A stretch of 64,000 nt of DNA from Paralvinella palmiformis (taxonomy: Eukaryota > Annelida > Polychaeta > Terebellida > Alvinellidae). Shown in pieces: positions 50,901 to 59,969 of this stretch. The position numbers and the translations under genes are program-made. The notes beneath the pieces are model-generated. The model did no database searches, was not told the origin of the DNA, and worked only from the letters and a program-made list of their open reading frames with translations. Within the stretch, counting starts at the first letter, position 1. Each line of letters starts with the position of its first letter. The DNA lies in assembly GCA_025642065.1 (NCBI GenBank), contig JAODUP010000012.1:2222501-2286500 (forward strand), given 5' to 3'.

Positions 50901-51002
50901 AGTAGCTCCACTGGTGGCACGCCGTCAAAGAAATCCAATTTGGCGAGCCACAAAGATCAGAAAGACTCCAAGGATAAAGATAAGGAATGCTCCATGATGT
51001 AA
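42806..51002 (+). CDS. TRIM-like RING/B-box protein with giant disordered tail and CAAX-like end
   Basis: Exon 1 (42806-42865, 20 codons, donor AGA|GTAAGC) joins exon 2 (45495-51002) in phase 0; with the two frame changes corrected the protein would be about 1,855 aa. A RING finger (about 49-97; C-K-I-C ... C-L-H ... C-P-L-C), two B-boxes (about 135-178 and 189-220) and a coiled coil (about 233-353) form the RBCC module of TRIM E3 ubiquitin ligases, which transfer ubiquitin from E2 enzymes. Next come an acidic Glu/Asp/Ser tract, a Ser-rich stretch and about 1,200 residues rich in Thr, Ser, Pro, Gln and Ala. There is no NHL, B30.2 or filamin domain. The last residues are K-E-C-S-M-M, a CAAX-like prenylation signal after a Lys-rich stretch. 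The specific orthologue is not recognised. Confidence 0.75.
43348..43383. repeat. AT microsatellite
   Basis: Pure (AT)n in the TRIM-like gene intron. Confidence 0.9.
43895..44088 (+). mobile_element. SINE family A, full-length copy with 16-bp target duplication
   Basis: 194 bp: GGGGCGCCTCCGTGGTCTAG (A box TGGTCTAGCGG), B box GTGTTCAAATC, a central block (CTCTGGAGGTCGCTCGGCCC), then GTGGCCGTAAAACATCAATC and an (ATC)n tail. It is flanked by the perfect repeat CTTCCCAAAACTGCCT at 43879-43894 and 44089-44104, the mark of LINE-mediated insertion. A recent copy within the TRIM-like gene intron. Confidence 0.92.
44957..45008. repeat. ATT microsatellite
   Basis: (ATT)n with one GTT interruption. 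Confidence 0.9.
45495..47198 (+). CDS. TRIM-like gene, exon 2 part 1: RING, B-boxes, coiled coil, acidic tract
   Basis: The acceptor CTCTAACTTCCAG precedes G-A-S-P. All eight RING ligands are visible, as are both B-boxes (second one C-K-E-H ... C-E-P-C ... C-V-L-C ... H-x2-H). A heptad-like helix follows, then an acidic run at about 46730-46790. The third-base pattern is typical of conserved coding DNA. The frame ends H-R-V-stop at 47198, while the +1 frame is open across this point and continues protein-like sequence. Confidence 0.85.
   Translation, partial: GASPNRNFQMAGAPGTKLAQEIHDEFLTCKICLEGYKNPKSLNCLHTFCEQCIDNHVMSESTYKKYTDYREFTCPLCRKRTQLPLGGVKKLPDNFLVSNLSEVISRQKPSKFPFCDICKMVNRKHREATSKCLDCAKLLCAGCVVMHRETKVTKNHSIFDVEIEKDIECKEHQDEVVRFYCEPCETCICVLCTFNEHKDHEITQFGEAVVKYKDNIEKMLDRCKNKIETFDSHLDSISKCDAIIKEVQQQIHDAAIQYIQDVRNREKALLEEVENIYGKQIMNMIDNKKDLATQLDSLRSTCSLTEVILKGKDIELLLLKKDVQEKLSTLNSIDVSTPPATVSKVIKYIPGSIDMGYIHDLDRPLLTKMRLPRMGSNAEVGDMILSVENKEIQTDEKGRVRNRSLRDTMTEDESEESEDEDDDDEDDDSDPEMEDHSTQTEKHESSEDDSEDGDSSPETTEQGTMTDEIKREEKGVNTRSRSLQGISSSHQSSPPKDDLDNSLAARRRRRRERSQTTAVGSYDGEDDSNLSYMERRKRRSAYLQNHSLDQEEVFYDADPSHGLGHRV
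47137..48792 (+). CDS. TRIM-like gene, exon 2 part 2 (+1 frame): Ser-rich and Thr/Pro/Gln-rich region
   Basis: This frame, offset by one base from part 1, becomes protein-like from about 47190 (F-S-T-G-E-A-G-R-T-L-E-D-S). It is Ser/Asp-rich (S-W-E-T-Y-Y-S-D-S-Y-S-S-C-D), then low-complexity Ser/Thr/Pro/Gln. It has no start signal of its own. It stops at 48792, where the original frame is already open and continues the same composition. Confidence 0.7.
   Translation: MTRKRCSTTPTRLTASGIGFSTGEAGRTLEDSPRRMSSSSTESWETYYSDSYSSCDSDDERVSNSTRCLSSASSTRSNDGITSRPKPKPVVVPEKFAKGSLPVQISANKEAPKVELDAKNITTTRDIGPIGSVTGIKGGPPPLVRRDSIIRIADNRSNIPPPVNRSRVYSEIINKQEHQNLSSVNQQNTHNVPADSKPVGSTPDSQTNIETKPQPNEQVNKNCATLVQSSVAILPNEDTQTHLTAVMSTMDANSARSDTTKVDGSDDEGTEHAAQNAETVMLTSTRDKDIAHPTVVGNQSTGDTTLYLKDASSKSQPISAKIIISGERQPTIGQPSKPSVPTTSSTILSTDAEKAPKEVSIDKPPISNANVVSAIGSAGSVSLSQASASTTITNLKQPECVALTRPRSQLVAVVTQSIQATTVTTSHSSRLAQEPVLSSVNSKQSQQAIVTIQSSSLQPSNTPSSFSQTTSTKAPQLPMPEPTSKQYPVPAELPITTVQQQTTITKTKAIPVQQLPTAESATFPSSPVLSDHARTGITVTQPLSTTTTKQD
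48793..51002 (+). CDS. TRIM-like gene, exon 2 part 3 (original frame): Thr/Pro/Gln-rich tail with CSMM end
   Basis: The frame is open upstream of 48793 (T-R-L-T-T-S-S-I-R-E-T-S-I-P) and runs about 735 codons to TAA... region end at 51002. Composition is Ser, Thr, Pro, Gln, Ala and Val, with short motif echoes such as T-T-S-I-K-Q-P. The end is Lys/Asp-rich, then C-S-M-M. No globular domain is evident, so the region is probably disordered. Confidence 0.75.
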
Positions 51003-51333
51003 CGCAATGTTTCTGTTTTATTTTTGCCGTGATGTTAGTAGGTAATTAGCGAAATATTTACTTGCACAGTTAGGATGGACTGGTTGATGCACGAAAACAG
51101 CTGAGGCAGTGAAAATGTTTCGTTTGTTAGAAATAGGTATTTAGAATTCTTATGTAAAAGAAGGGTTAATCTGGATTATATAATATATATATATATTAAA
51201 TTACAGTCTGGGCTTCGGATCTTATTTTACTTAAATGAAACTATTTACCTATTCACTATCTTGAGCCAACCAGTAACCTTTAGTAACATAATGCTTTAAA
51301 ATGAGAATGGGCACGGTCTGGAAAAATTTTTAA

Positions 51334-51339
51334 AATAAA
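51334..51339 (+). terminator. Candidate poly(A) signal of the TRIM-like gene
   Basis: AATAAA 332 bp after the stop codon, just before the minisatellite. Confidence 0.4.
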
Positions 51340-51345
51340 ATGCCA

Positions 51346-51655
51346 GTGCACTGGTTAGCGTTATATCTTGTGTAACACAAGTTAGCGTTATATCGGCCAA
51401 AAACAGGTTAGCGTTATATCTGTTAAAACCAGATTAGTGCTAAATATCTGCTAGAACACAGGTTACCGTTGTATCTGCTAGAATACAGTTTAGCCTTATA
51501 TCTGCTAGAACACAGTATAGTCATATATCTGCTAGAACACAGGTTGGCGTTATATCTGCTAGAACACAGGTTGGCGTTATATCTGCTAGAACACAGGTTG
51601 GCGTTATATCTGCTGGAACACAGGTTGGCGTTATATCTGAGAGAACACAGGCCAC
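51346..51655 (+). repeat. 27-bp minisatellite, about 11 copies
   Basis: Unit CTGCTAGAACACAGGTTGGC plus GTTATAT, nearly exact at 51480-51650 and increasingly diverged towards 51346. Because 27 is divisible by 3 it translates as a 9-residue repeat (L-L-E-H-R-L-A-L-Y), which is not evidence of a protein. Confidence 0.9.
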
Positions 51656-52013
51656 CAAGTGTATGCCAGATTTCTATCAGTCAGTATCTACATTACCACA
51701 GACTTACCACTCATTGTATTTCTCGGTGATGTGTGGGGGGTGGTATGAGCTGGTATACGGCGCTATGTTGTATTATGCTGACGTTAGTATATTTTAAGCT
51801 TGCCAGGTAGTAGTATCCCGGTTGCCGTGGCAACGCGATAAGGCATACCGGTACTGAGCTAATCGGGATCGCTTTGGGGGAGATTGGAGCTAAGGAGTGT
51901 ACGTGTTGTACACTGTACGCTGCGCACGATGTGCTGGTGAGTGGGAGGGGGGGGGACGTTGTCGCCCGCGTTATGAAGTTAGGATAGCTTGCTGCGATCG
52001 TAATGATAGACGT

Positions 52014-52409
52014 ATGATCGAAGATAGACCGCGCTGTGACAAAACCAAGTAAGTCTAGGATGTTCTATCAACAGAGTGGTTGTGGGTGTGTGTGTGTGGG
52101 GGGGGGGGGACGTTGTGTTCACTTCAGAATAACGGGCAAAACTAGGAGGATCCCGAACGCGATCTTCTTTCTGCTGCTTGATGGTTAGGGTGATCCCACA
52201 ATACGTGAAGTTGCCTGCAAGATCCTGACGATGAACTAGATAATATCGAGAATTCCAGACTGTCTAGGCGGCGTGCTGTCTGCCTTCGCAGCGTAAACGG
52301 CCGGAAGCAGAAGCGTGTCCGGAGACCTGCCGGATCCGTTTTGGACGATTGTGGCACTGATCTGGAGAAGATCTACTTTGAAGCGAAATGCAGACGCGGT
52401 GTTAGCTAA
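52014..52409 (+). CDS. Possible small two-exon gene or terminal exon, basic protein
   Basis: The open frame 52221-52409 reads D-E-L-D-N-I-E-N-S-R-L-S-R-R-R-A-V-C, then G-R-K-Q-K-R-V-R-R-P, and ends L-E-K-I-Y-F-E-A-K-C-R-R-G-V-S-stop. Composition is protein-like but there is no ATG in it. A model joins 52014-52048 (M-I-E-D-R-P-R-C-D-K-T, donor CAA|GTAAGT) to 52259-52409 (acceptor GAATTCCAG) in matching phase, giving about 62 aa. It may instead be the last exon of a larger gene. The family is not recognised; the basic stretch suggests a nuclear location signal. Confidence 0.38.
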
Positions 52410-53903
52410 ACGCCGAGTTAGCTAGACTCTAAATAGAAGACAATATTCATTTACATTAGCTGGATACTTTTGGAACTTTTTCGGGTACGACAATGGCTTC
52501 GGGTCGTGAATCACGTGGGTACTAAATGAAATCTTTCCCGAAGTTATTGCTATCGAGCGCAACACTTCCTTTGTACGCAAAGGTAAACTTTCGCAAGCCA
52601 ACACGAAGATAGCTCGGCGAGGCGTCTTCGTGTCTTTGGTTGAACGATAATTTTCCACGAGGGTGCGACAGACCGGGCGAGAGCATTATCATTATAATTT
52701 ATTTTCTATGTTCGATATCGCGACTATTATTTATTAGGTAATTAATATTATTCCGCTGTTTATACGTGCAGTATACGAAGGTGTGAGAGTTCAGCATTTA
52801 TCCGTCTATTACAGTCGTATCTATTATTTTTTCTGACATAAATTCTAGCACGGAAGATGAGTGAACGATGACGTTTACACTCAACACGTGTTTTACCTGG
52901 CATATCTAGCCGTTGTCAGATACTGGTTGAGAATGAATACCTGTTGATGACGAGAACTGTGTCAGACAGATAATGCTGAGGAACGATTGCGTTCCTCATC
53001 AATATTTGTTCATCCTTGTAAATGATAGTTATCTTCCCGTGTGTTCTTATTGCGTATTATTAAACAGCACCAGTATTTTACAGCTTTTAACTTTCCTAGA
53101 CAATAAACACGTTGTTCTCTGATTGTGACGAGTGGTTGCTTAATTCAACAAACAAACAAACAAACAAACAAACAAACAAACAAACAAACAAACAAGCGCT
53201 TGTAATAACAGAATGAATGCGTACATTAAGCACTCACTAACTAATTGATTAATTCCAGTTAATTTAAATGTTAAATAAATGTAACTATCCTTCTCTGCAT
53301 AAACGTATTTGATTATTAGTACTATGATGCCTTAATATAATTAATTAAGTCTTGAAAGGTTTTGTTTCATTGGAAAAACGAAATAAAAGAAAACGAGAAA
53401 TAAGGATGTTATTAATAAACCTATTTTATTGCAGTGTGTGTGTGTGTGTGCGTTTGTGTGATTTAGTAGATAAAGTTATTCACAACAATCACCATCCGTA
53501 ATCAGACAGCTAATTCATCATAATAACCGACTGTTCGGTTATCATAACGGCACAACAAATAGTTCATGATTTTCTTCAAAAACTAAGATTAAATTTGGCA
53601 TATATTTATATAAATTCAAAAGTTAAAGCGATATCCTCTACCGTTTAAAGACTAAAATGCATCCTCTTTTTTGTCTGTTTGATTTGAATTAAAACAGAAA
53701 AAACAAAACACAGGCATTATTATGAAATCACAGCACACAATTTATAAATATACAGGTAGGTAATAAAAGAATGTGAGTCAATAGAACAACTGTAAAATGA
53801 CAACAGTGCAGAATGGTTAAAGCGCGTAGTATTTTGTAAACATAAATTAAACTATTTAAACCTTTTAATATAGATAAGACACGTGGGTATTTTTCTTTTA
53901 GCT
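52410..53903. other. Intergenic stretch
   Basis: Contains a (CAAA)n tract (53150-53194), a GT tract near 53434 and candidate AATAAA signals near 53103 and 53274. No coding exon seen. Confidence 0.45.
53150..53194. repeat. CAAA microsatellite
   Basis: Perfect (ACAA)n of about 11 copies. Confidence 0.95.
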
Positions 53904-53917
53904 AAACGTTTTCCAGT

Positions 53918-54106
53918 GATGATGATGATTGATGTTTTACGGCCACTTTTGTGCACAAGATAGGTTAAATGGGCCGAGCGACCTCCAAAGGTAATGAGAC
54001 GAAGAGAAAGACGAAACAACCTTCAAATATGCCCACGCCGTGATTCGAACACAGGTGGTAGTGATCTGTGGTCCAACACGCTACCGCTAGACCACGGAGG
54101 CGCCCC
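53918..54106 (-). mobile_element. SINE family A, full-length copy with 14-bp target duplication
   Basis: 189-bp reverse-oriented copy starting with the (GAT)n tail and ending at GGAGGCGCCCC. It is flanked by the direct repeat AAACGTTTTCCAGT at 53904-53917 and 54107-54120. Confidence 0.9.
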
Positions 54107-54256
54107 AAACGTTTTCCAGTGGAGTGACATGCCGACCAATCAGAATCTGGGTTAACACAAGTAGGGGAATCCCCAAATGACGTATTTATTGGGGGTACAA
54201 CTTACTATCAACAAATCTGTTTTATCCTTAAGGACACGCGCGATTACAAAAACACG

Positions 54257-54420
54257 ATCTTCTTCAATGGTATCAGCTTGAAGCTCGGCGATTGTTATGA
54301 AGGAATGATCGATTCCATTTCCTAAACGGTGATAAATTTCATCTTCTATACTCTAATAGAAGATGAAATTCATTCATAACACTCGCCGAACTCCAAGCTG
54401 ATACAATTGGGTAAGATGAT
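54257..54420. repeat. Long inverted repeat (hairpin)
   Basis: TATCAGCTTGAAGCTCGGCG on the left is mirrored by CGCCGAACTCCAAGCTGATA on the right, and the centre has ATTTCATCTTCTAT mirrored by ATAGAAGATGAAAT. The left arm carries about 30 extra bases. It would fold into a stem with a tiny loop. A small palindromic transposon or a transcribed hairpin are both possible. Confidence 0.7.
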
Positions 54421-54623
54421 TTAGATTAATACCTTATCCTTATTGGTCATTAGGTTTGTTGAGGTATTATAATGTTGTTGCTAGGCAGGATCTCATCGCA
54501 GAAGGTACACATAGTTTTTCAGAAAAAAAATAATATTATCTCTCACCGTTAATCCACAATTCTTAATCCTTCATGATACTGAAGGTGATATATTACAAGT
54601 TAACGGTTGTTGAATAAAAACAA

Positions 54624-54718
<95 letters not shown>
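54624..54718. repeat. CT/GT/AT compound microsatellite
   Basis: (CT)n-(GT)n-(CT)n-(AT)n in sequence. Confidence 0.93.
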
Positions 54719-54721
<3 letters not shown>

Positions 54722-54885
54722 AAACCTGCTCTTAACGCCACATGTCGGGACTTGCTGAAAGTGGCGTTTTCGGCCAGTTGGAGCTTCGAGACAGGAGGAA
54801 CCTCAGGTACTTAATTAAAGGTGGAATTACATACTGTTTATTTTTATTCATGTATACACATACTTTATAAATATTTGCACCTAGA

Positions 54886-54888
<3 letters not shown>

Positions 54889-54935
<47 letters not shown>
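54889..54935. repeat. AT microsatellite
   Basis: Long (TA)n. Confidence 0.93.
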
Positions 54936-54939
<4 letters not shown>

Positions 54940-56318
54940 ATATATTTATTCATTTGTTCTTTGGGTTAGTCATGTTAACACTTATAGATGTATGAGTTAT
55001 TGTTCAATATAGTATTCATAAATCAAATACAATTGCTGCAAAGCGTAATATCTGTCAGAAGCCACCTGGTACAGAGTCTTCATTACCAGAGCGATTTTTA
55101 TATTATTGTAATTGTTTGTTTGTTTATATCTTGGCCGTGCTATCATTTTCAGATAATGATATCCCAACCATTTAGATCAGAAGATATCAAAACTGAGATA
55201 ATTATTTGACGTTCTCTAAATGTAATAATTACCAGGTAATTGTAAAAAAGATAAAAATACCTTTTAACTTTGTGAGCCAATAAATTAACGTCTCAGCTGG
55301 AGAAGAGACCCTGACCTTTAACCTACATACCTAAATATTCATTCACTCCGTTCTAGACAATTCAATCTGAACTCGGTTGATGAATAACATTATTTAACCA
55401 CCGGAACAAAATAATTACCGGATAATACATTTTGTTACATTTTATTTGTGACACATTAGCTGTAGGAATCTTATTACAATAACATAATAGTCTTATCAAA
55501 TAATGGACAGGTAATATTTGAGTAAATATTAAATACCTATTAAGAAAGAAAGAACAACTTGGCAGCATATTAGCCTGCTACATTAATAGTTTGAGCGTAG
55601 TTTGTATGACATAATATCTTTAAGAGATGGTGAGGTGATCGATTAGATTTTCATACTGATCGAAACAAACTTCACTTAGCTGTGTTACAGTTCTATATGA
55701 CAGATTGTTATTAAAACTCAACCATGATTAAAGGAAAGCAAGAAGAAAATAGGGTATTTTTGAACTTTCTAGTAGAAATGTTGTCAAGTTTAAATATGAT
55801 TTTTTTATGTATCAAGTAGATGGTCGATATAAAACGTTTGCCCTGATTGATGGCACATTTATGTTCTGTCCTTGTAGAAGAATACCACTTCCTGTCGAAT
55901 AACCCTGCATCGTCTTCATGATATAGCATTATATATGCCAATACTGTATTCTGATGATTCAAATAGTTTCTTTACTGTTAATAAAATAGAAATTATAATC
56001 AATTTTTTAATATGAATATCTGGTTTAAAGGCAAGAAACTCTCACTGAATGTTAGCGAGTCAACTTATATAATTTAAAACTTAAATTATGATTTGTAATT
56101 GAGACCATAAAACTGTTAATTATATTAAAAAGAAAACGTGGAATCGAATGTTTGGGAGTAAACGCTAATGAAATAATTATATTCAAGTAATTTCAATTTT
56201 GAAATTGATAATAACATGATTTTCACTAGTGATTCTGGTATACTCTTTGAACAAAACATCTGAAGGTGAAGATTCATGTGGGTAGCATATGTAAGTCGTC
56301 TTCTTCTCAGATACGTAA
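54936..56318. other. Intergenic stretch, nothing recognised
   Basis: Very AT-rich. Short frames only. Confidence 0.5.
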
Positions 56319-56510
56319 CGGGGGTACCTCCGTGGTCTAGCGGTAGCGTGCTGGACCACAGATCACTACCACCCGTGTTCGAATCCCGGCGTGGGCATAT
56401 CTGAAGGTTGTTTTGTCTTTGAATTCGCCTCATTAACTTTGGAGATCGCTCGGCCCATTAAGCTTACCTTGTGCACAAAAGTGGCCGTAAAACATCAATC
56501 ATCATCATCA
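56319..56510 (+). mobile_element. SINE family A, near-intact copy
   Basis: Contains the best-preserved promoter boxes: TGGTCTAGCGGTAGCGTG (A box) and GTGTTCGAATCCC (B box). It ends GTAAAACATCAATCATCATC. The first bases are slightly changed (GGGGGTACCTCC). No clear target duplication. Confidence 0.88.
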
Positions 56511-57245
56511 GAGAGAATGAGAGAGAGAGAGCGAAAATTCGTTATTCTGGGAAGGTTTCTTAGATGATAATATGTCGGATTAAAGTGAATGTCTGAATGT
56601 CGAATCAGTGACGTACAGTGACATTATGTTAGATGCAAGGCTCATTAGTAGTTTGAGCAAAACGGAAAAAACAATGGTCAAAATACTGAATTTTCTTTGG
56701 ATTAACTTTTAATTCCAATGTGCAAGAAATACATTTGGCTGGGATTCCCTTATCATACTCGATGTTAGCAGCGGCCATCTTGATGATAAGTTTCGAGGCA
56801 GAGATGCAAGAATGGCATTACAGGCATTGACCATTTGATGTTAGCTGATTACAAACATCCTAGTGTCACTCTGTCCATCATATTAACTCATGTTTAACTT
56901 AAGGGAAAGTTGACACATAGGTGTGGAGTATTGTGATTGGCTATGAGATAGCCACAGGCAAAGGCATAATTGTCTGTCGGTGTGTGTGACCTTGGGATGA
57001 CATTGATAGGTCATGAGATAGCAATAAGCACAGAAATCATCGCGTGTGGGTGGCTCAGTTAATCATCACTGGTAAAATGTCGGTATGTCTTGCATGACCT
57101 TGATTGAACCAGCGACACATTTCTGTGATGTTGGACACAACCAGTTTAGCAGATTCCTTCCATAGAAGGTTACCCATCGTGTTTATGATTGATTGACTTT
57201 AGTGCAGTGGGCGATATATTCATAATGATGGACAAAACTGATTGA

Positions 57246-57458
57246 TTGTGTCCTTCGTTTATCAAACTCTATATCTATGCCACGTTAAGCAAGGTTTATC
57301 AGGGAGTTGAAGGATGTAGTGTGACTGGGACATACACCACCTGGTCAGCTGCCAAAGAACAAGTAGAAGTTTTCTCCCAAGAATGTCATGGAGGGTTCGA
57401 GACATTAGAAGAATGCGTAAACGTTATGCTTGCAAATAGCACACTGCAGGATGTTTAA
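57246..57458 (+). pseudogene. Viroplasmin-like (RNase H1 N-terminal type) domain
   Basis: The frame contains G-T-Y-T-T-W-S-A-A-K-E-Q-V and then F-E-T-L-E-E-C. These are the hallmark of the Cauli_VI / RNase H1 N-terminal nucleic-acid-binding fold (G-x-Y-x-x-W-x-x-x-x-x-x-V ... F-x-T-x-x-E-A). It is followed at once by other ORF1 pieces, so it most likely forms the N-terminus of the element's ORF1, where it would bind RNA or RNA-DNA hybrid. Confidence 0.55.
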
Positions 57459-57460
57459 AG

Positions 57461-57754
57461 GTGTTCGGCCCCCGAGGTGGCCAATATTCGCTGCGCGACC
57501 AGAAAAGGAAGCATGAAGTCACTGAAGTTGAGCAAAAATCTCTGAAACCACCTGTATGTACATCCGTTGATGCATCTACACTTGAAACGTCCGTGGAACC
57601 GATACATCAAGCTCAATATCTGTATCAGATGTGCAGCCGGATGACTAGTGACGTTATGACAGCATTGAACACGATCAACAAGAGAATTGATGCGGTGGAT
57701 AGCCATCAATCACGGTTAACCAGCCTTCTAGAAAAGAAAAACGCAATAGTGTAA
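57461..57754 (+). pseudogene. LINE ORF1 coiled segment
   Basis: 97-codon frame in a different phase from the preceding piece. It opens F-G-P-R-G-G-Q-Y-S-L-R and has a helical C-terminal part (I-N-K-R-I-D-A-V-D-S-H-Q-S-R-L). Probably the oligomerisation and linker part of ORF1. Confidence 0.4.
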
Positions 57755-57983
57755 TATACTATCCACAGAATGTTTGACATCAGAATCAATGTACGAGATC
57801 TCTCCTCGAAGACACACAAGCAAACATGGAAGACATTCACAGCTGCAAACACATACAACAAGCCCTTCCTCAATGGAAATAACACCATACGAGATATGAA
57901 GGAAGACCAGCTGATTGAAACCAGGTTCATCAATATATGTGACGCCCGCATCAACAATCTCTGTTGATCTACAACAGGAAGTG

Positions 57984-58419
57984 CGATATGACAGAGCTAT
58001 CCTAGTATCTGGCGGAGATGACTGTGACAGAGAACGAACAGATGATCATGTACCGTAATAGGATACTTGGTGAGAAGCTGAAGAAAGTATCCGCGTCACT
58101 CATGGAATTCGGCATCTGTCCACGCATAGTTCCAGATGTTATAGCAGACAGGATAAATACAGTGAATGCCAGGCTCCAAGTGATGTGTACAGATGGAGGC
58201 TGGACTTATGTGAACAATGATCCATCATTTCATTTGGGTGATGAAAGGATAAATGACGGATACCTTATCCCAGATGGTGTGCACCTGACTCGTCGTGCCG
58301 TAAACCGTCTGGCTCAGAATATAAGTTTGAATAGCAAAGACCCGAAAGCTTATGTCTGCGGTGCTTCACATACGAAGTGGAATACTACATCCCTAAATAA
58401 ACAACACGGTCACGTTTGA
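57984..58419 (+). pseudogene. LINE ORF1 SGNH-hydrolase (GDSL-like) domain
   Basis: One frame reads I-L-V-S-G-G-D-D-C-D near 57996 (block III, G-x-N-D-like with Asn changed to Asp). The next frame continues I-C-P-R-I-V-P-D-V-I, then D-P-S-F-H-L-G-D and I-P-D-G-V-H-L-T (block V, Asp-x-x-His). SGNH domains of this kind occur in ORF1 of esterase-bearing LINEs. Because of the frame break the hydrolase cannot be made intact. Confidence 0.65.
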
Positions 58420-58604
58420 TACGCCGAAACAGACAACAACAGATGCCACAGACAATAAAGGCTCCATCAACGTGAACCACGCATTCTGGAACTTAGCTCA
58501 GAGGAAGGTAGCCAACAACACAACAGCTCAGACGTACCCAAATCACATACGTAGACACACAGCACACACAGCACGTGAGATCAACACAAGAATAATGTGG
58601 TCCA

Positions 58605-58646
58605 TGCTACTTCTGTAGTGGCGAAAATCACAATGAACGGAATTGT
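58605..58646 (+). pseudogene. CCHC zinc knuckle of LINE ORF1
   Basis: Reads C-Y-F-C-S-G-E-N-H-N-E-R-N-C, an exact C-x2-C-x4-H-x4-C knuckle, the nucleic-acid-binding motif common near the end of LINE ORF1 proteins. Confidence 0.7.
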
Positions 58647-58765
58647 CATTTCAGTTACCGACTTGAATGTAGAGATGCGGTGAAGAAGATCACACATCCA
58701 AGCATCACAAGTGTTAATACGAACACAAGGCCGTCGGCCAGGAAGGCAGTGTCCCTTATATCATA

Positions 58766-59600
58766 ATGAATCATAATTATACAAATCATTTTGATGATAT
58801 ATATAGTAATGATTGTCATATAAATATGGAAAATAGCGATATAGATAATGATCAACTAAATTCTTTCCATAGGAAAAATAAATATAATCTGAAAATAGCT
58901 CATCTAAATCTAAATCTAAAAGTGCCAGTTATAAATTCGCAAGCCTTCAACAAGCATTAAGTAAATCGTTAATTGAACATTTTTTATCCAGGAAGCCAAA
59001 CCTAATGATTCATTCCCATTATAGCCGTTTAATGTTGTATATAGAAAATATATACATCACAACTGTAGCGGCATTACAGCACACATTAGAAGTGACTTGC
59101 CCCAAAGGAAGCCCCAGATTTAGAGGAATGTGATGTATCCTCAGGTCGTATTGAATGTTTTGTAATCGAAATAATGATTAAAGATGAAAAGTGGCTGCTA
59201 TATAATCAAGCCTTGTATAATCAAGCAAAGGTTAACAACTTTGATTTGGTATTTATGTTTGATTCCTTACTAAACAGATTAAGCCAGGATGTATGTAATT
59301 ATCTAACACTAGGAGATTCAAATGCTAATTTCAGCAAAAAGCAATGGCCTGATGAATGCATTTCATACACCTGGAGTTAAAATATAGTACCTAATCCCAC
59401 ATATTTGAAAGCGATATATCATCGTGTTAATTAATATACGTTGTATTAATATACGTTGCTTAGATAATGGACTCGGTGACTTTCACCGATTTGTATGTTT
59501 TACCAGGAAAATGCATGTTCCACTTAAAAAAGAAACAAAGTAATTGTGATAAGAGTCACGAGAAGGTTGATGATGCTACATATATCAATGATTTTTCCAA
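58766..59600 (+). pseudogene. LINE ORF2 endonuclease (EEP) fragment
   Basis: Pieces in three frames: L-K-I-A-H-L-N-L-N (58889; EEP start), Q-E-A-K-P-N-D-S-F-P near 59000 (catalytic Glu region), I-E-C-F-V-I-E-I ... Y-L-T-L-G-D-S-N-A-N-F (59174-59380; Asp/Asn motif) and G-D-F-H-R-F-V-C-F-T-R-K-M-H (about 59480). This is the normal order of an EEP domain running into the RT linker, broken by at least three frameshifts. Confidence 0.65.
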
Positions 59601-59798
59601 TGCACCATGTCATGGCTTAGTGGGTGAGAGCGTGGGACTTTCTTACTCGTGGTCATGCTGTGCGGAAGGTCGGATGATCGAATCCCTGCCGTGGCACTAT
59701 TGTAGGAATTGGTCATCCAACCAGGCAACTGGCATGGTTTTCTCCTCCGAATATGCCATCTGTTGTACATTCTAAATAAATTAGAATTAGTCCCTGTG

Positions 59799-59969
59799 GT
59801 GAAGCAGTAAATTACAGACCATATGCGTCTCCCTCATTTGAGGTAGATAAGCCACGTGAAATAACTGCCATTTCGTCCATTGTTATTCATGTAGGTATTG
59901 CAGATATTGCAGAAGTTAATTTACGATTTCATATCAACCTACATCGATGTGACATAAAAGTGAAATAGG
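59799..59969 (+). pseudogene. Possible ligand-gated channel (Cys-loop receptor) fragment
   Basis: A 56-codon frame reads N-Y-R-P-Y-A-S-P-S-F-E-V-D-K-P-R-E-I and then I-A-E-V-N-L-R-F-H-I-N-L-H-R-C. This resembles the early extracellular strands of glycine/GABA-type Cys-loop receptors (R-P ... P-V-x-V ... I-x-E-x-x-M-D-F ... R-Q). It sits between LINE pieces and ends at TAG. The resemblance is weak, and it may be chance or misread LINE sequence. Confidence 0.25.

Noticed and set aside
51469..51729. Repetitive Leu/His/Tyr protein of 86 codons
   Set aside because: It is the 27-bp minisatellite translated; no start or splice context.
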